A stretch of 64,000 bases of DNA, taken from Massilia sp. IC2-278 (GTDB lineage Bacteria > Pseudomonadota > Gammaproteobacteria > Burkholderiales > Burkholderiaceae_D). Under the pieces are notes generated by a model. The model saw only the letters and a list, made by a program, of their open reading frames with translations. It did not search any database and had not been told where the DNA came from. This document shows positions 1 to 8,023 of this stretch, in pieces (positions within the stretch are counted from its first letter, which is position 1; every line of letters begins with the position of its first letter). The stretch spans positions 62,001 to 126,000 of the forward strand of contig NZ_JAJFES010000009.1 in assembly GCF_020708045.1 (NCBI RefSeq), in the 5' to 3' direction. The position numbers and the translations under genes are program-made.

Positions 1-744
1 CCGGTGGAACAGGGTTGCCTGGGCCTGGTGTGGCCGCTGGCCCAGCATCCGTCGAACAAGAACGAGATTTTAGTTTGGGATTGCCGCCACGATCCGTCGG
101 AACTGTTCGGGCTGGACGTGGACACGATTCGCCAGCGCATGTTCACGCGCAGCAGCGACTTGCCCGAGGGCGTGACGCGCCTGCCGATCAAGAGCGTGCA
201 CCTGAACAAGTCGCCGATGCTGGTCGGGAATTTGAAGACCCTGAGCCCGGCGATGGCCGAGCGCTGGGGCATCGACGTGGCCCGGCACCGCGCGCATGCC
301 CAGCTGGCGGCGCAGGGGCCGGACATGGCGGCGGTGTGGGCGCAGGTGTTCAAGAAACCTGCCGCCGTCGACGAGACCGATGTCGATGAGGATTTGTATG
401 GCGGCTTCATCGGCAACAACGACCGGCGCAAGCTCGATTCCATGCGCGGCGAAACGCCGGCCCGGCTGGCAAGCATGCAGGCGGCGTTCGAGGACGAGCG
501 TCTGGTCGAGCTGCTGTTCCGCTATCGTGCACGCAATTTCCCGGAGACCTTGAACGAGGTGGAAATGGCGCGCTGGGAAGAGCACCGCGCGGCGCGCCTG
601 TTCGATGGGGCGGGGAATGCGCGGACGGTGGACCAGTTGTTCGGGGAGATCGATGCGCTGTCGGAGACGGCGGATGAGCGGGCGCAGGAGGTTCTGGGGG
701 CGTTGTACGATTACGTGGAGATGATTGCGCCGGAGCGGTATTGA
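1..744 (+). CDS. sbcB: Exodeoxyribonuclease I, C-terminal part (5' end outside window)
   Basis: Exonuclease I degrades single-stranded DNA 3' to 5' and acts in recombination and mismatch repair in the cytoplasm. The frame is open from base 1, so only about the last 247 residues of a protein usually near 475 aa are present. Seen motifs fit the ExoI SH3-like and C-terminal helical domains: a region reading LVWPLAQHPSNKN, a stretch SVHLNKSPML where E. coli ExoI has a similar VHINKCPVL, and a C-terminal RYRARNFPETLNEVE block that matches the conserved NYRARNFP segment. The GTG at base 4 is internal and not a start. The N-terminal DEDD nuclease domain lies upstream of the window. The stop (TGA) is followed at once by AT-richer DNA. 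Confidence 0.9.
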   Translation, partial: PVEQGCLGLVWPLAQHPSNKNEILVWDCRHDPSELFGLDVDTIRQRMFTRSSDLPEGVTRLPIKSVHLNKSPMLVGNLKTLSPAMAERWGIDVARHRAHAQLAAQGPDMAAVWAQVFKKPAAVDETDVDEDLYGGFIGNNDRRKLDSMRGETPARLASMQAAFEDERLVELLFRYRARNFPETLNEVEMARWEEHRAARLFDGAGNARTVDQLFGEIDALSETADERAQEVLGALYDYVEMIAPERY

Positions 745-1341
745 AGTTGGCATAGCTAGTGTATTGGAGCTATTGCCTGAGCCCTCAGTGTTGGACTGAA
801 TCCGCGTGGACTGTGGAGCCTTGTGCGGCCCGGCCCACTTTACCGTGGGCGTCTCTTGCGAGATCAGACCAACTCCGATCTACTCATGGAGTGTGCCGGA
901 GAATCCAGCTGAAAAGCCTGGAAAGTCTACGAATAAGCGAAAGTAACTAGCATGGGAGAGCACGGTATCCAGTAGCCGGTGACGAAAGCAGACATCACGG
1001 CGTTGGTCTCCAGGAGAGGTTAACATTCCCATGTTAAACGACGTAATGCAGTGAAGACATCGACCAGAATCACAATCGATGCTTCAGGCTCGCATTTCAG
1101 ACAAAGGGCCGGCCTTAAAGTACCATGCCCAGAAGATCCTGTGGGTAATATTGGCATGTAAATAGCTGAATGCCTATTTAGCTTAATAAACTTTAAAACT
1201 ATACAATTTCCCTCTTAGAGCCCTATCTTCAGCAAAGCAGATCTTTGCATAGGCTGCTGTAAATCCAAACTAGATTTGATTTTACAACCAAAAAATAAGT
1301 ATCATATCAACTCGCATTCCATTTCTTAATTGGAACAGAGC
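745..1341 (+). other. Gene-free AT-richer stretch, possibly a degenerate group II intron RNA
   Basis: No convincing gene is present; a 63-codon open frame at 759-950 has no family features. From about 860 to 1150 the sequence contains short blocks (AAGCGAAAG near 937, GAGCACGGT near 958, then a CGGTGACGAAAG block) whose order recalls domain I of bacterial group II introns. Hairpins such as GCCCAC/GTGGGC near 836-853 occur just before. No reverse transcriptase frame, 5' GTGYG end or domain V was found, so this could be a decayed remnant or a chance resemblance. From 1150 the DNA becomes very AT-rich and probably carries the promoter of the next gene. Confidence 0.25.
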
Positions 1342-2022
1342 ATGATAGGCCTACTTGTTGCTGAGCGAAATGCAGTGTTGCGACTTGGAATTCAATCGTC
1401 TGTCGCTTCGCACAGGGACATTACTATAGTGATGGAAATATTTGAACAGGCTCAGCTTTTGTCAGGCCTGTCGTACTTGAAGTTTGATGTTGCCTTGGTT
1501 GAGCTAACCTTTTTCAGAAGCATCACAAGCGAACAATTAGATAAGCTCCGAGAACTGAAACCTGGCTTACGTTTACTGGTGCACTCGTATAGCAATGATC
1601 TTTCTACCGCTATAGAAGTCTTCAAGTGTGGGGCATTGGGCTACTTGGCAAGACAGTGTACAGCGGCCGAGCTTCGTCACGCGATAGAAACGATTTATTC
1701 AGGCAAGCCACACCTAAATGCGTTGATCCGAGATGCATTAGCAGAACATATTTTTAAACCAAGCAACATTTCCAATCTATTACTTAGTCGTAGAGAATTT
1801 CAAGTTTTTAGAATGTTGGCAATCGGCATTAGTGAAGTAGGAATTGCTGCACAATTAAACTTAAGCATCAAAACAGTAAGCACCTACAAAACACGTTTAC
1901 TTGCAAAAATTGGTCTCTCTACTTTAAGCGATCTTGTACAATACGCCATATTTCATAAACTGATAAGCCCATACAAAGACTGGGCCGGCGACCATGGCTC
2001 TGACTCGGCGGAAAAAAATTAG
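1342..2022 (+). CDS. LuxR/NarL-type transcription regulator with an atypical receiver domain
   Basis: A 226-residue two-domain regulator. The N-terminal half has the fold pattern of a response-regulator receiver, and the C-terminal part (about residues 144-205) is a LuxR-type helix-turn-helix with the usual SRRE...VFRMLA and SIKTVSTYKTRLLAKI patterns. The phosphorylation pocket is altered: the acidic pair after beta-1 reads AE, the acceptor Asp position reads Glu (FDVALVEL, residue 54 from the ATG) and the conserved Lys is Arg (GYLAR). It may therefore act without phosphorylation or be locked in one state; this is inference. An in-frame TTG at 1330 is an alternative start; the ATG gives the normal receiver N terminus. 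No histidine kinase is adjacent. Base composition is far more AT-rich than the rest of the window, which suggests transfer. The target genes are unknown. Confidence 0.8.
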   Translation: MIGLLVAERNAVLRLGIQSSVASHRDITIVMEIFEQAQLLSGLSYLKFDVALVELTFFRSITSEQLDKLRELKPGLRLLVHSYSNDLSTAIEVFKCGALGYLARQCTAAELRHAIETIYSGKPHLNALIRDALAEHIFKPSNISNLLLSRREFQVFRMLAIGISEVGIAAQLNLSIKTVSTYKTRLLAKIGLSTLSDLVQYAIFHKLISPYKDWAGDHGSDSAEKN

Positions 2023-2245
2023 GGTTAATGGTGCTCAGCAGGAGAAAGGCTCTCTGCCAGGGTAACAGCAGAACAAAGAACTTGCATGAACGCTTGGCTA
2101 CATAGATCACGAGCTGCTGATAGTCCAAACGTAGTGTAACGCGTGCCAACTATATGCCGTTAAAAGCAGCGAGAATTACACTAGAATTCATTAAATCGTA
2201 TGAAGCTGTTTGATATTGTTTCGGAATAGGAGCATCTTAGTCTTC

Positions 2246-2605
2246 TCAAGCCTTAGCGGCGATTGCCAAGAAGACGAGTATCAGGATGACGAAGAGCCAG
2301 GTTGCAGCATGATCAGCAACCCGGTTATGTTGTTGATCCTGAATAACTTGTTTTTCCCTGAGCTCTGCTGTCTCTTCAAGCAACTTGCTGAGTAACAGGG
2401 TCATCTCTTTGTCAAACAGAATTGCGAAGCTCTGGCATTCTTCGCTGGGCAAACTGTCCATGTATTTCTCGAGTAGATCCTGTTGAGTGCGCATGGCTTC
2501 ACCCAAATCCGCACTACTGTCCCGAGCGTTTCGAAGCAGGGTAGCATATCGAGCCACCAGTAATCGAACTGACTGAACGGTGACAGTTCGATCTCCAGTA
2601 TCCAT
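2246..2605 (-). CDS. Hypothetical small protein with C-terminal membrane anchor
   Basis: No family was recognised. The 119-residue product has a long, charged, probably helical body and one hydrophobic segment at the very C terminus (ATWLFVILILVFLAIAA) ending in AKA, so it looks like a tail-anchored or short inner-membrane protein. The ATG at 2605 has a GAGG about 11 bases upstream; a GTG at 2647 would add 14 residues without a visible ribosome binding site. It is convergent with the LuxR-type gene, with 223 bases between the stops. Like that gene it is AT-richer than the surroundings, and the two may have arrived together. A single-copy orphan of this kind could also be a decayed part of a larger element. 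Confidence 0.5.
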   Translation of the reverse strand: MDTGDRTVTVQSVRLLVARYATLLRNARDSSADLGEAMRTQQDLLEKYMDSLPSEECQSFAILFDKEMTLLLSKLLEETAELREKQVIQDQQHNRVADHAATWLFVILILVFLAIAAKA

Positions 2606-3205
2606 CTTGGCAAGCCTCACTCGAACGTTCACGGTGGTAAACAGCACGTCTCAGCTTTACGTCAAGTATATGCTACCTGAATGCTAATAATCTAAGCAAT
2701 TGTTGCGATCTGAGCCGTCGGTGCGATTGGCTCTGTAAATGGTTCTTGCGATCTCTGTCAACTGTTGATATTGCCACTCGAAAGAATCTCGGCATAGCTG
2801 GCTGACATCATCTCGTTATGCCATAACCGCTCATGAAGTAGAATGAATCACGCTGCCAGGCAACATAAAATGCGCCATCCGATTTGTGGCCTTTGGTGTA
2901 CGGGAGTCTCAGCGTTCCCATACTCAGCTAAACCAACCGGTTGTAGCTGACACTGGGAAACAGGCGCAGACACCTTCTGCGCATGTCGCCTTTGTCGATG
3001 CATCGCCCCACGGTCAACAATCAGCACAATTAAAACAATGGTGGAGCTCAGCCCTGCCTAAACCAGTACGCTACGCATTTTCATTCTAATAGGCGATCTG
3101 TCTCACGCGGACCACGCATACGAATATCCCTCTACGCAACTGTGCGCGCATCTCATCACACAGGATCTCGTGGTCAACCACCGACGAATCGATTGGCTGC
3201 CCGTA
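2606..3205 (+). other. Gene-free stretch of about 600 bases at the end of the AT-richer patch
   Basis: Upstream of the small membrane protein and downstream of pyrF (which reads toward this gap). A 67-codon frame at 2886-3089 has no recognisable features and no good ribosome binding site. No hairpin followed by a T-run was found that would clearly terminate pyrF. The composition climbs back to the GC-rich level of the chromosome near 3200. It probably contains the promoter of the 2246-2605 gene and unrecognised debris. Confidence 0.4.
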
Positions 3206-4027
3206 TCATCCCCGATACCGATTGATCTCATCGCGTGTCTCGCGCGCCACCCTGCGCGCCGCCGCCGCGAAATCCTCGCCCGCTTCCGGCTTCGCATAAA
3301 TGATCGCCCGCGAGGAATTGATCATCATCCCGGCCCCATCGGCGGTCCGCCCGGAACGCACGGTCGCCCCCACATCCCCACCCTGCGCCCCGATCCCCGG
3401 CACCAGCAGCGGCATGTCGCCGACAATAGAACGCACCTGCGCCAGCTCCTCCGGGAAGGTCGCCCCCACCACCAGCGCGCATTGCCCGTTGCGATTCCAC
3501 TTCTCCGCCACCAGCCGTGCCACGTGCTGGTACAACGGCTGTCCGCCCACGTCGAGGAACTGCAAATCCGAGCCGCCCGCATTCGAGGTGCGGCACAGCA
3601 CGATCACGCCGCGGTCCGCCCATTCCATGTAAGGCTCGACCGAATCGAAGCCCATGTAGGGGTTGACGGTGACCGCATCCGCGCCATAGCGCTCGAAGGC
3701 TTCGCGCGCATACTGGTGCGCGGTGGCGCCGATGTCGCCGCGCTTGGCGTCCAGGATCAGCGGAATGTGGGGATAGGTTTCGCGCAGGTAGCGGCAGATT
3801 TCTTCCAGCTGCGCTTCCGCACCCAGCGCCGCGAAATAGGCGATCTGCGGCTTGAAGGCGCAGGCCAGGTCGGCTGTGGCATCGATGATGGCCTTGCAGA
3901 AGCGGACAATCCCGTCCGGCGCATCCTTCAGTTCGTCGGGAAAGCGCGCCAGGTCGGGGTCCAGGCCCACGCACAGGAGCGAATTGTTGCGGGTCCAGGC
4001 GGCGGACAGTTTATCGATGAAATTCAC
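3206..4027 (-). CDS. pyrF: Orotidine 5'-phosphate decarboxylase
   Basis: Converts orotidine 5'-phosphate to UMP, the last step of de novo pyrimidine synthesis, in the cytoplasm. The 273-residue product matches the longer PyrF type found in many proteobacteria and actinobacteria. The catalytic block [10 protein letters not shown] is at residues 91-100 (Asp93, Lys95 and Asp98 are the charged catalytic set), and [11 protein letters not shown] and a later [10 protein letters not shown] match the phosphate-binding end of the barrel. The start is GTG at 4027, preceded by AAGAGGA at a proper distance. It is a stand-alone gene, divergent from lemA; the two starts share a gap of about 130 bases. Confidence 0.95.
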   Translation of the reverse strand: MNFIDKLSAAWTRNNSLLCVGLDPDLARFPDELKDAPDGIVRFCKAIIDATADLACAFKPQIAYFAALGAEAQLEEICRYLRETYPHIPLILDAKRGDIGATAHQYAREAFERYGADAVTVNPYMGFDSVEPYMEWADRGVIVLCRTSNAGGSDLQFLDVGGQPLYQHVARLVAEKWNRNGQCALVVGATFPEELAQVRSIVGDMPLLVPGIGAQGGDVGATVRSGRTADGAGMMINSSRAIIYAKPEAGEDFAAAARRVARETRDEINRYRG

Positions 4028-4161
4028 GGCAAGTCCTCTTCACGGTGTCATTGCAAACCCCGTATTTTACCTGCGCCGCAACGCCGGCCGCCGCTGCCTG
4101 CCCGGCCGTGCGACCGGCACTGCCGCTCTTGGGGTATATTTTATTCATTCGACAACTCGCC

Positions 4162-4788
4162 ATGGACAAGCACATCATGACGTCTACCCTCTTCTCGCGC
4201 TGGGTCCGCCTGCTGGCCGGCGCCCTGCTGGCCGGCTCACTGCTCTCGGGCTGCGGCTACAACGACTTCCAGACCAAGGACGAAGCGACCAAGGCCGCGT
4301 GGGGCGAAGTGGTGAACCAGTACCAGCGCCGCGCCGACCTGATCCCGAACCTGGTCAACACCGTGAAAGGCTATGCCTCGCACGAGCGCGAAACGCTGGA
4401 AGCGGTCACGCGCGCCCGTTCCGCCGCCACCAGTTTCCAGATCACGCCGGAAGTGCTGAACAACCCGGAGGCCTTCCAGAAATTCCAGCAGGTGCAGGGT
4501 GAACTGTCGGGCGCCCTGTCGCGCCTGATGGCCGTGTCGGAAAAATACCCGGACCTGAAAGCGGACACCAGTTTCCGCGACCTGCAGTCGCAGCTGGAAG
4601 GCACCGAGAACCGCATCACGGTGGCGCGCCAGCGCTACATCGCTTCGGTCCAGGACTACAACGTCACCGTGCGCAAGTTCCCGACCAACCTGACGGCGAT
4701 GATGTTCGGCTACGACGCCAAGCCTTCGTTCACGGTCGAGAACGAAAAAGCGATCTCGACCGCGCCAACGGTTGACTTCGGCAGATAA
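4162..4788 (+). CDS. lemA: LemA family lipoprotein
   Basis: LemA-family proteins are small helical envelope proteins of unsettled function, usually encoded next to TPM-domain proteins, as here. The product has a hydrophobic leader ending in a lipobox (LLSGC, Cys31 from this start), so it is probably a lipoprotein. The typical LemA core follows (NQYQRRADLIPNLVNTVKGY, then an ENRITVARQRYIASVQDYN helix). ATGs at 4162 and 4177 are both possible; the frame is open further upstream but that part has no leader-like sequence. A nine-base gap separates it from the TPM gene at 4798, and a third gene follows by overlap, forming a lemA-TPM-TPM operon. Confidence 0.88.
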   Translation: MDKHIMTSTLFSRWVRLLAGALLAGSLLSGCGYNDFQTKDEATKAAWGEVVNQYQRRADLIPNLVNTVKGYASHERETLEAVTRARSAATSFQITPEVLNNPEAFQKFQQVQGELSGALSRLMAVSEKYPDLKADTSFRDLQSQLEGTENRITVARQRYIASVQDYNVTVRKFPTNLTAMMFGYDAKPSFTVENEKAISTAPTVDFGR

Positions 4789-4797
4789 GGCGCGTCG

Positions 4798-5637
4798 ATG
4801 ACCCTCCTGCGCACCTTCTGGCTTTGCCTGCTGGCCATGACGCTGGCCGTGCTGGCGCCCACGCCGGCCCGGGCGCAACTGAAGGAAGTGCCGCCGCTGG
4901 CCGGCCACGTCACCGACGAGGCCGGCATGCTGGACGCCGACCAGCATGGGCGCCTGGAAGCCGTGCTGACCGATTACGAGGCGAAGACCGGCAGCCAGAT
5001 CGCCGTGCTGCTGGTGAAATCGACCGAGCCGGAAGCCATCGAGCAGTTCGGGATCCGCGTGGCCGATGCCTGGAAGCTGGGCCGCAAGGGCGTGGACGAC
5101 GGCGTGCTGCTGATGGTGGCGCGCGACAACCCGAGTTCCCTGCGCCGCCTGCGCATCGAGGCCGGGCGCGGCGTGCAGGGCGTGCTGACTGACGCCCAAT
5201 CGAAACGCATCCTGCAGGACACGATCGCCCCCCACTTCCGCCAGGAACATTATTACGAAGGCCTGGTCGCCGGCGTCGGCGCCATCGCCACCCTGCTGAA
5301 TCAGGAACAGTTCCCGGCGCCTAAGCAGCAAGCGCAACCGGCGCGCGTGCCCCAGGGCGATGGCGGCGGCGGTCTCGGCATCGTCGGCATCGTGCTGCTG
5401 GTAGTCGGCTTCAGCCTGGTGCGCTCGATGTTCCGCCCGCGCCGCACCCGCCTCTCGCGCGGCGGCTGGGGCAGCGGCGCCACCGGCTTCATCCTTGGTA
5501 ACGTCCTTGCCAACATGGGCCGCGGCGGCGGAGGTGGCTTCGGCGGCTTTTCGGGCGGTGGCGGCGGCTTCGGCGGAGGCGGGTTCTCCGGCGGCGGCGG
5601 CAGTTTCGATGGCGGCGGCGCCTCGGGGGACTGGTGA
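4798..5637 (+). CDS. TPM-domain membrane protein with glycine-rich tail (YgcG type)
   Basis: A 279-residue envelope protein. It has a signal peptide (cleavage probably after ARA near residue 26), a TPM domain (PF04536) at about residues 32-160 with the typical GHVTDEAGMLD start and a KGVDDGVLLMVA block, one transmembrane segment (IVGIVLLVVGFSLV) near residue 200, and a C-terminal tail that is almost all Gly, Ser and Phe. The tail ends in a GGASGDW-like sequence common in this family. TPM domains have been linked to photosystem II repair in plants and to acid phosphatase-like activity, but the bacterial role is unclear. It sits in an operon with lemA upstream and a second TPM gene whose ATG overlaps this stop (TGATG). 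Confidence 0.88.
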   Translation: MTLLRTFWLCLLAMTLAVLAPTPARAQLKEVPPLAGHVTDEAGMLDADQHGRLEAVLTDYEAKTGSQIAVLLVKSTEPEAIEQFGIRVADAWKLGRKGVDDGVLLMVARDNPSSLRRLRIEAGRGVQGVLTDAQSKRILQDTIAPHFRQEHYYEGLVAGVGAIATLLNQEQFPAPKQQAQPARVPQGDGGGGLGIVGIVLLVVGFSLVRSMFRPRRTRLSRGGWGSGATGFILGNVLANMGRGGGGGFGGFSGGGGGFGGGGFSGGGGSFDGGGASGDW

Positions 5638-6164
5638 TGACACAAGAAACGGCAGGTTCCTTCGGCCAGCGCCTGGGCCGCGTGCTGCGCCACTGGCGCA
5701 GCACGAAAGCCGATGCGCGGCGCGCCTTTCCTGACGCCACCCTGGAAGCGGTGGCCCAGGCGATTACGGCCGGGGAGCGCACCCACCGCGGCGAGGTGCG
5801 CTTCATCGTCGAGAAGGCCTTGCCGGCCGACGAGATCTGGGACGGCGTCACCAACCGCCAGCGCGCCCTGGCCCTGTTCGCCGACTACGGCGTGTGGGAT
5901 ACCGAGGACAATTGCGGCGTGCTGATCTACGTGAACCTGGCCGACCACAAGGTCGACATCGTGGCCGACCGCGGCATCGACCGCAAGATCGACGGCACGA
6001 CCTGGCAGGCGGTATGCCGCACCATGACCGAAGGCTTCCGGCGCGGCGAATTCCACCAGGCCGCGCTGGCAGCGGTCGAGCAGGTGAACTCGCTGCTGCG
6101 CGAGCACTTCCCGGCGGACGGCGAGCGCCCGAACGAACTGCCCGACCGCCCGATCATGCTGTAG
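5637..6164 (+). CDS. Second TPM-domain protein, no signal peptide
   Basis: A 175-residue protein with one TPM-like domain: a RGEVRFIVEKAL strand, then DNCGVLIYVNLADHKVDIVADRGID, which is the most conserved stretch of the family. It has no signal peptide or membrane segment, so it is probably cytoplasmic or bound to the inner face through its partners. The ATG at 5637 shares one base with the stop of the preceding TPM gene, so translational coupling is likely; an in-frame GTG lies three bases upstream. The order lemA, long TPM, short TPM is common in beta-proteobacteria. The biochemical role is not known. Confidence 0.85.
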   Translation: MTQETAGSFGQRLGRVLRHWRSTKADARRAFPDATLEAVAQAITAGERTHRGEVRFIVEKALPADEIWDGVTNRQRALALFADYGVWDTEDNCGVLIYVNLADHKVDIVADRGIDRKIDGTTWQAVCRTMTEGFRRGEFHQAALAAVEQVNSLLREHFPADGERPNELPDRPIML

Positions 6165-6235
6165 CACCGCCGCCTACCTGCCTGTGCGGGTTCTCGCTAC
6201 AATCTGGGCTTTCCCGACACCCTGAAAGCCCTGCC

Positions 6236-7012
6236 ATGAAACTCGCCAACAAGACCGCCATCGTCACCGGAGCCAGCCAGGGCATCGGCCTGGCCTGCGC
6301 CCAACGCCTGGTGCGCGAAGGCGCGCGCGTGATGCTGGCCGACGTGCGCCCGGAAGGCGCCGCCGCTACCGAGGCCCTGGGCGACGCCGCCCGCTTCATC
6401 GTGGCCGACGTCAGCCAGAAATCCGACGTCGACGCCCTGTTCGCCGCCACCCTGGAAGCCTTTGGCCACATCGACATCCTGGTCAACAATGCCGGCGTCA
6501 CCCATGCCGCCGACTTCCTCGACCTCACCGAAGACGACTTCGACCGCGTGCTGCGCATTAACCTGAAGTCGATGTTCCTGTGCAGCCAGGCGGCGGCGCG
6601 CGACATGGTCAAGCGCCAGAGCGGCTGCATCATCAACATGTCGAGCGTGAACGCCGAACTGGTGATCCCGAACCAGGTGCCCTACGTGGTGTCGAAGGGC
6701 GGCGTCAACCAGCTGACCCGGGTGGCCGCCATCAGCTTGGCCCAGCATGGCATCCGCGTGAACGCGGTCGGCCCCGGCACGATTCTCACCGAACTGGCCA
6801 AGCAGGCCGTGCTCGGCAGCCCGCAGGCGCGCCACACCATCCTGTCGCGCACCCCGCTCGGCCGTTGCGGCGAACCCGAGGAAGTAGCGGCCATCGTCGC
6901 CTTCCTGGCCAGCGACGACGCCTCGTACATGACCGGCCAGACCCTGTATGCCGACGGCGGCCGCCTGCCGCTGAACTACACGGTGCCGGTACGCGACGAC
7001 GCGAACGCCTGA
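6236..7012 (+). CDS. SDR family NAD(P)-dependent oxidoreductase
   Basis: A 258-residue classical short-chain dehydrogenase/reductase. It shows the cofactor motif TGASQGIG (residues 10-17), NNAG after beta-4, a catalytic Ser in INMSSV, the YVVSK catalytic Tyr/Lys pair and a C-terminal YMTGQTLYADGG substrate loop. Such enzymes oxidise or reduce alcohol, sugar or acyl groups; the substrate cannot be told from the sequence. The SDR-type C terminus with DGG recalls sugar or 3-oxoacyl reductases. The frame is open far upstream but ATG 6236 gives the normal SDR N terminus. TACAAT near 6198 could be a -10 box. It stands alone after the TPM operon. Confidence 0.88.
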   Translation: MKLANKTAIVTGASQGIGLACAQRLVREGARVMLADVRPEGAAATEALGDAARFIVADVSQKSDVDALFAATLEAFGHIDILVNNAGVTHAADFLDLTEDDFDRVLRINLKSMFLCSQAAARDMVKRQSGCIINMSSVNAELVIPNQVPYVVSKGGVNQLTRVAAISLAQHGIRVNAVGPGTILTELAKQAVLGSPQARHTILSRTPLGRCGEPEEVAAIVAFLASDDASYMTGQTLYADGGRLPLNYTVPVRDDANA

Positions 7013-7088
7013 ACCGGCGCAGGCAATGCAGCCTGCATACGGCCCGGCTAGTATTCATACTTCGTATGTCTGGTATCTGTATTTGCAA

Positions 7089-7118
7089 TTAGACACGTAT
7101 GCCGCAACGCAGCATAAT
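7089..7118 (+). promoter_or_regulatory. Candidate sigma-70 promoter of a small RNA
   Basis: TTAGAC (7089-7094) and CATAAT (7113-7118) are separated by 18 bases. Both are near-consensus hexamers in an intergenic stretch with no reading frame, about 70 bases before a strong intrinsic terminator. Confidence 0.4.
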
Positions 7119-7124
7119 GGCACC

Positions 7125-7188
7125 TGTCTCCACTATTCTCCTCCAAGAAAATAGTTTTAAGCCCGCTCAATCAGCGGGCTTTTTTTTT
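7125..7188 (+). ncRNA. Candidate small RNA of about 64 nt
   Basis: A plausible transcript lies between the promoter at 7089-7118 and an intrinsic terminator at 7159-7188. Before the terminator there is a second short inverted repeat (ACTATT/AATAGT, about 7132-7156), so the RNA would fold as two consecutive hairpins. No start codon with a ribosome binding site was seen. It could instead be the 3' end of the SDR transcript. Confidence 0.35.
7159..7188 (+). terminator. Intrinsic terminator
   Basis: A perfect stem AAGCCCGCT/AGCGGGCTT with a five-base loop is followed by a run of eight to nine T. It would end the SDR transcript and/or the small RNA proposed at 7125. Confidence 0.85.
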
Positions 7189-7353
7189 GCGCTTCGGTTT
7201 GATCTTGCTTAAACAACCGCGTAGACGTCAACGAACGGATGCGTGCTTTCGCGTCCCATCTGGTAGACCAGCCAAACGCTGCCGCGTTCGCATAACCACG
7301 CATGAGCTTGCGCTGTGTCATGTCTGCGTCACAAACCCTGCCTATACTGGATT

Positions 7354-7490
7354 CATCTGCGGTACACGCAACCGATATGCGTGACGGCAGACAGGTGTGC
7401 AACGCAATCGCGCTGCACACCCACCGAACAGCGTCTCTTGGCCCGATCTTGGGTTGTGCCCGCCACCTCTCTCCTGGCGGGCATTTTTTT
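7354..7490 (+). ncRNA. Candidate structured small RNA of about 137 nt
   Basis: The stretch has no reading frame but three consecutive hairpins: a nested stem CTGC..ACGCA/TGCGT..GCAG (7357-7390), a perfect GTGTGCA/TGCACAC stem (7395-7420) and an intrinsic terminator (7458-7490). TATACT at 7343-7348 is a good -10 box; the -35 region is weak. The independent terminator upstream (7159-7188) isolates it from the SDR gene, and the terminator at its 3' end separates it from the gene at 7632. Together this argues for a free-standing small RNA. It does not match a family I can name. Confidence 0.5.
7458..7490 (+). terminator. Intrinsic terminator of the candidate small RNA
   Basis: Stem GCCCGCCA/TGGCGGGC (7458-7465 and 7475-7482) with a nine-base loop, followed by seven T (7484-7490). 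Confidence 0.85.
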
Positions 7491-7631
7491 ATGTGCACCG
7501 CAGCGCAAAAGACCAGCTCGAAACCTTGCGGACCACGCACATTTGACTATGATGAAGTTCGCGCCTCGTTGCGGCGCGCCCGGTGCATGCCGCAACGTGC
7601 GTCAAGCCAACCAGAATAGGGAGCCGGACCG

Positions 7632-7943
7632 ATGAATTTTTACTCACCTGAAAGCCAGAACCCGCAGCCGTCCTCGAGCCGCCGCCGCAGCAATGGCGTC
7701 GACCACCTGATTCTCCGTGAACTCAACCCGCACGTCGTGATCGACCATGCCGAGGCCGAACAAACCGCCCTGACCCTGATGACCTTCGGCAGCGTGCGCG
7801 AATGTTGCCCCAAATGCCAGCAGGGCAGCCTGAAGCTGGTCCTGCGCCAGGCCTCGGTACGCATGGCGCACCTGTTCTGCGCAGAATGCGAGAGCTGTTT
7901 CGACGCCAGCTATGCCGACGGCGAACCGGCGCTGACCATCTGA
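7632..7943 (+). CDS. Hypothetical protein with clustered cysteines (possible zinc ribbon)
   Basis: Not recognised. The 103-residue product has two Cys clusters, CCPKC (about residues 58-62) and CAECESC (about 83-89), spaced as in a small zinc ribbon. The N terminus is polar and Ser/Arg-rich. There is no signal peptide or membrane segment. The ATG follows an AATAGGGAG ribosome binding site, which supports real translation. It is isolated between a small-RNA terminator and the VanZ-like gene. It may bind nucleic acid or a partner protein through the zinc site; this is a guess from the Cys spacing alone. Confidence 0.65.
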   Translation: MNFYSPESQNPQPSSSRRRSNGVDHLILRELNPHVVIDHAEAEQTALTLMTFGSVRECCPKCQQGSLKLVLRQASVRMAHLFCAECESCFDASYADGEPALTI

Positions 7944-8023
7944 CGCGTTTTCCGCATACCGGCGGCTGCGTGCATGCGCGGCCGCACGCATGATATGGTT
8001 GACGTTTTGCCAGCACGTCGACC

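Noticed and set aside
759..950. A 63-codon open frame after sbcB
   Set aside because: No ribosome binding site, no family, and it lies in the putative intron remnant.
749..2799. The 9-bp direct repeat GGCATAGCT at 749-757 and 2791-2799, flanking most of the AT-rich patch
   Set aside because: Too short to call an attachment-site duplication; a match of this length is likely by chance and no integrase is present.
5500..5630. Glycine-rich coding repeat in the TPM gene as a mobile repeat
   Set aside because: It is the normal Gly-rich tail of the YgcG/TPM family.
7157..7540. A 127-codon minus-strand frame across the small-RNA candidates
   Set aside because: It reads through two intrinsic terminators in antisense and shows no protein-like composition.
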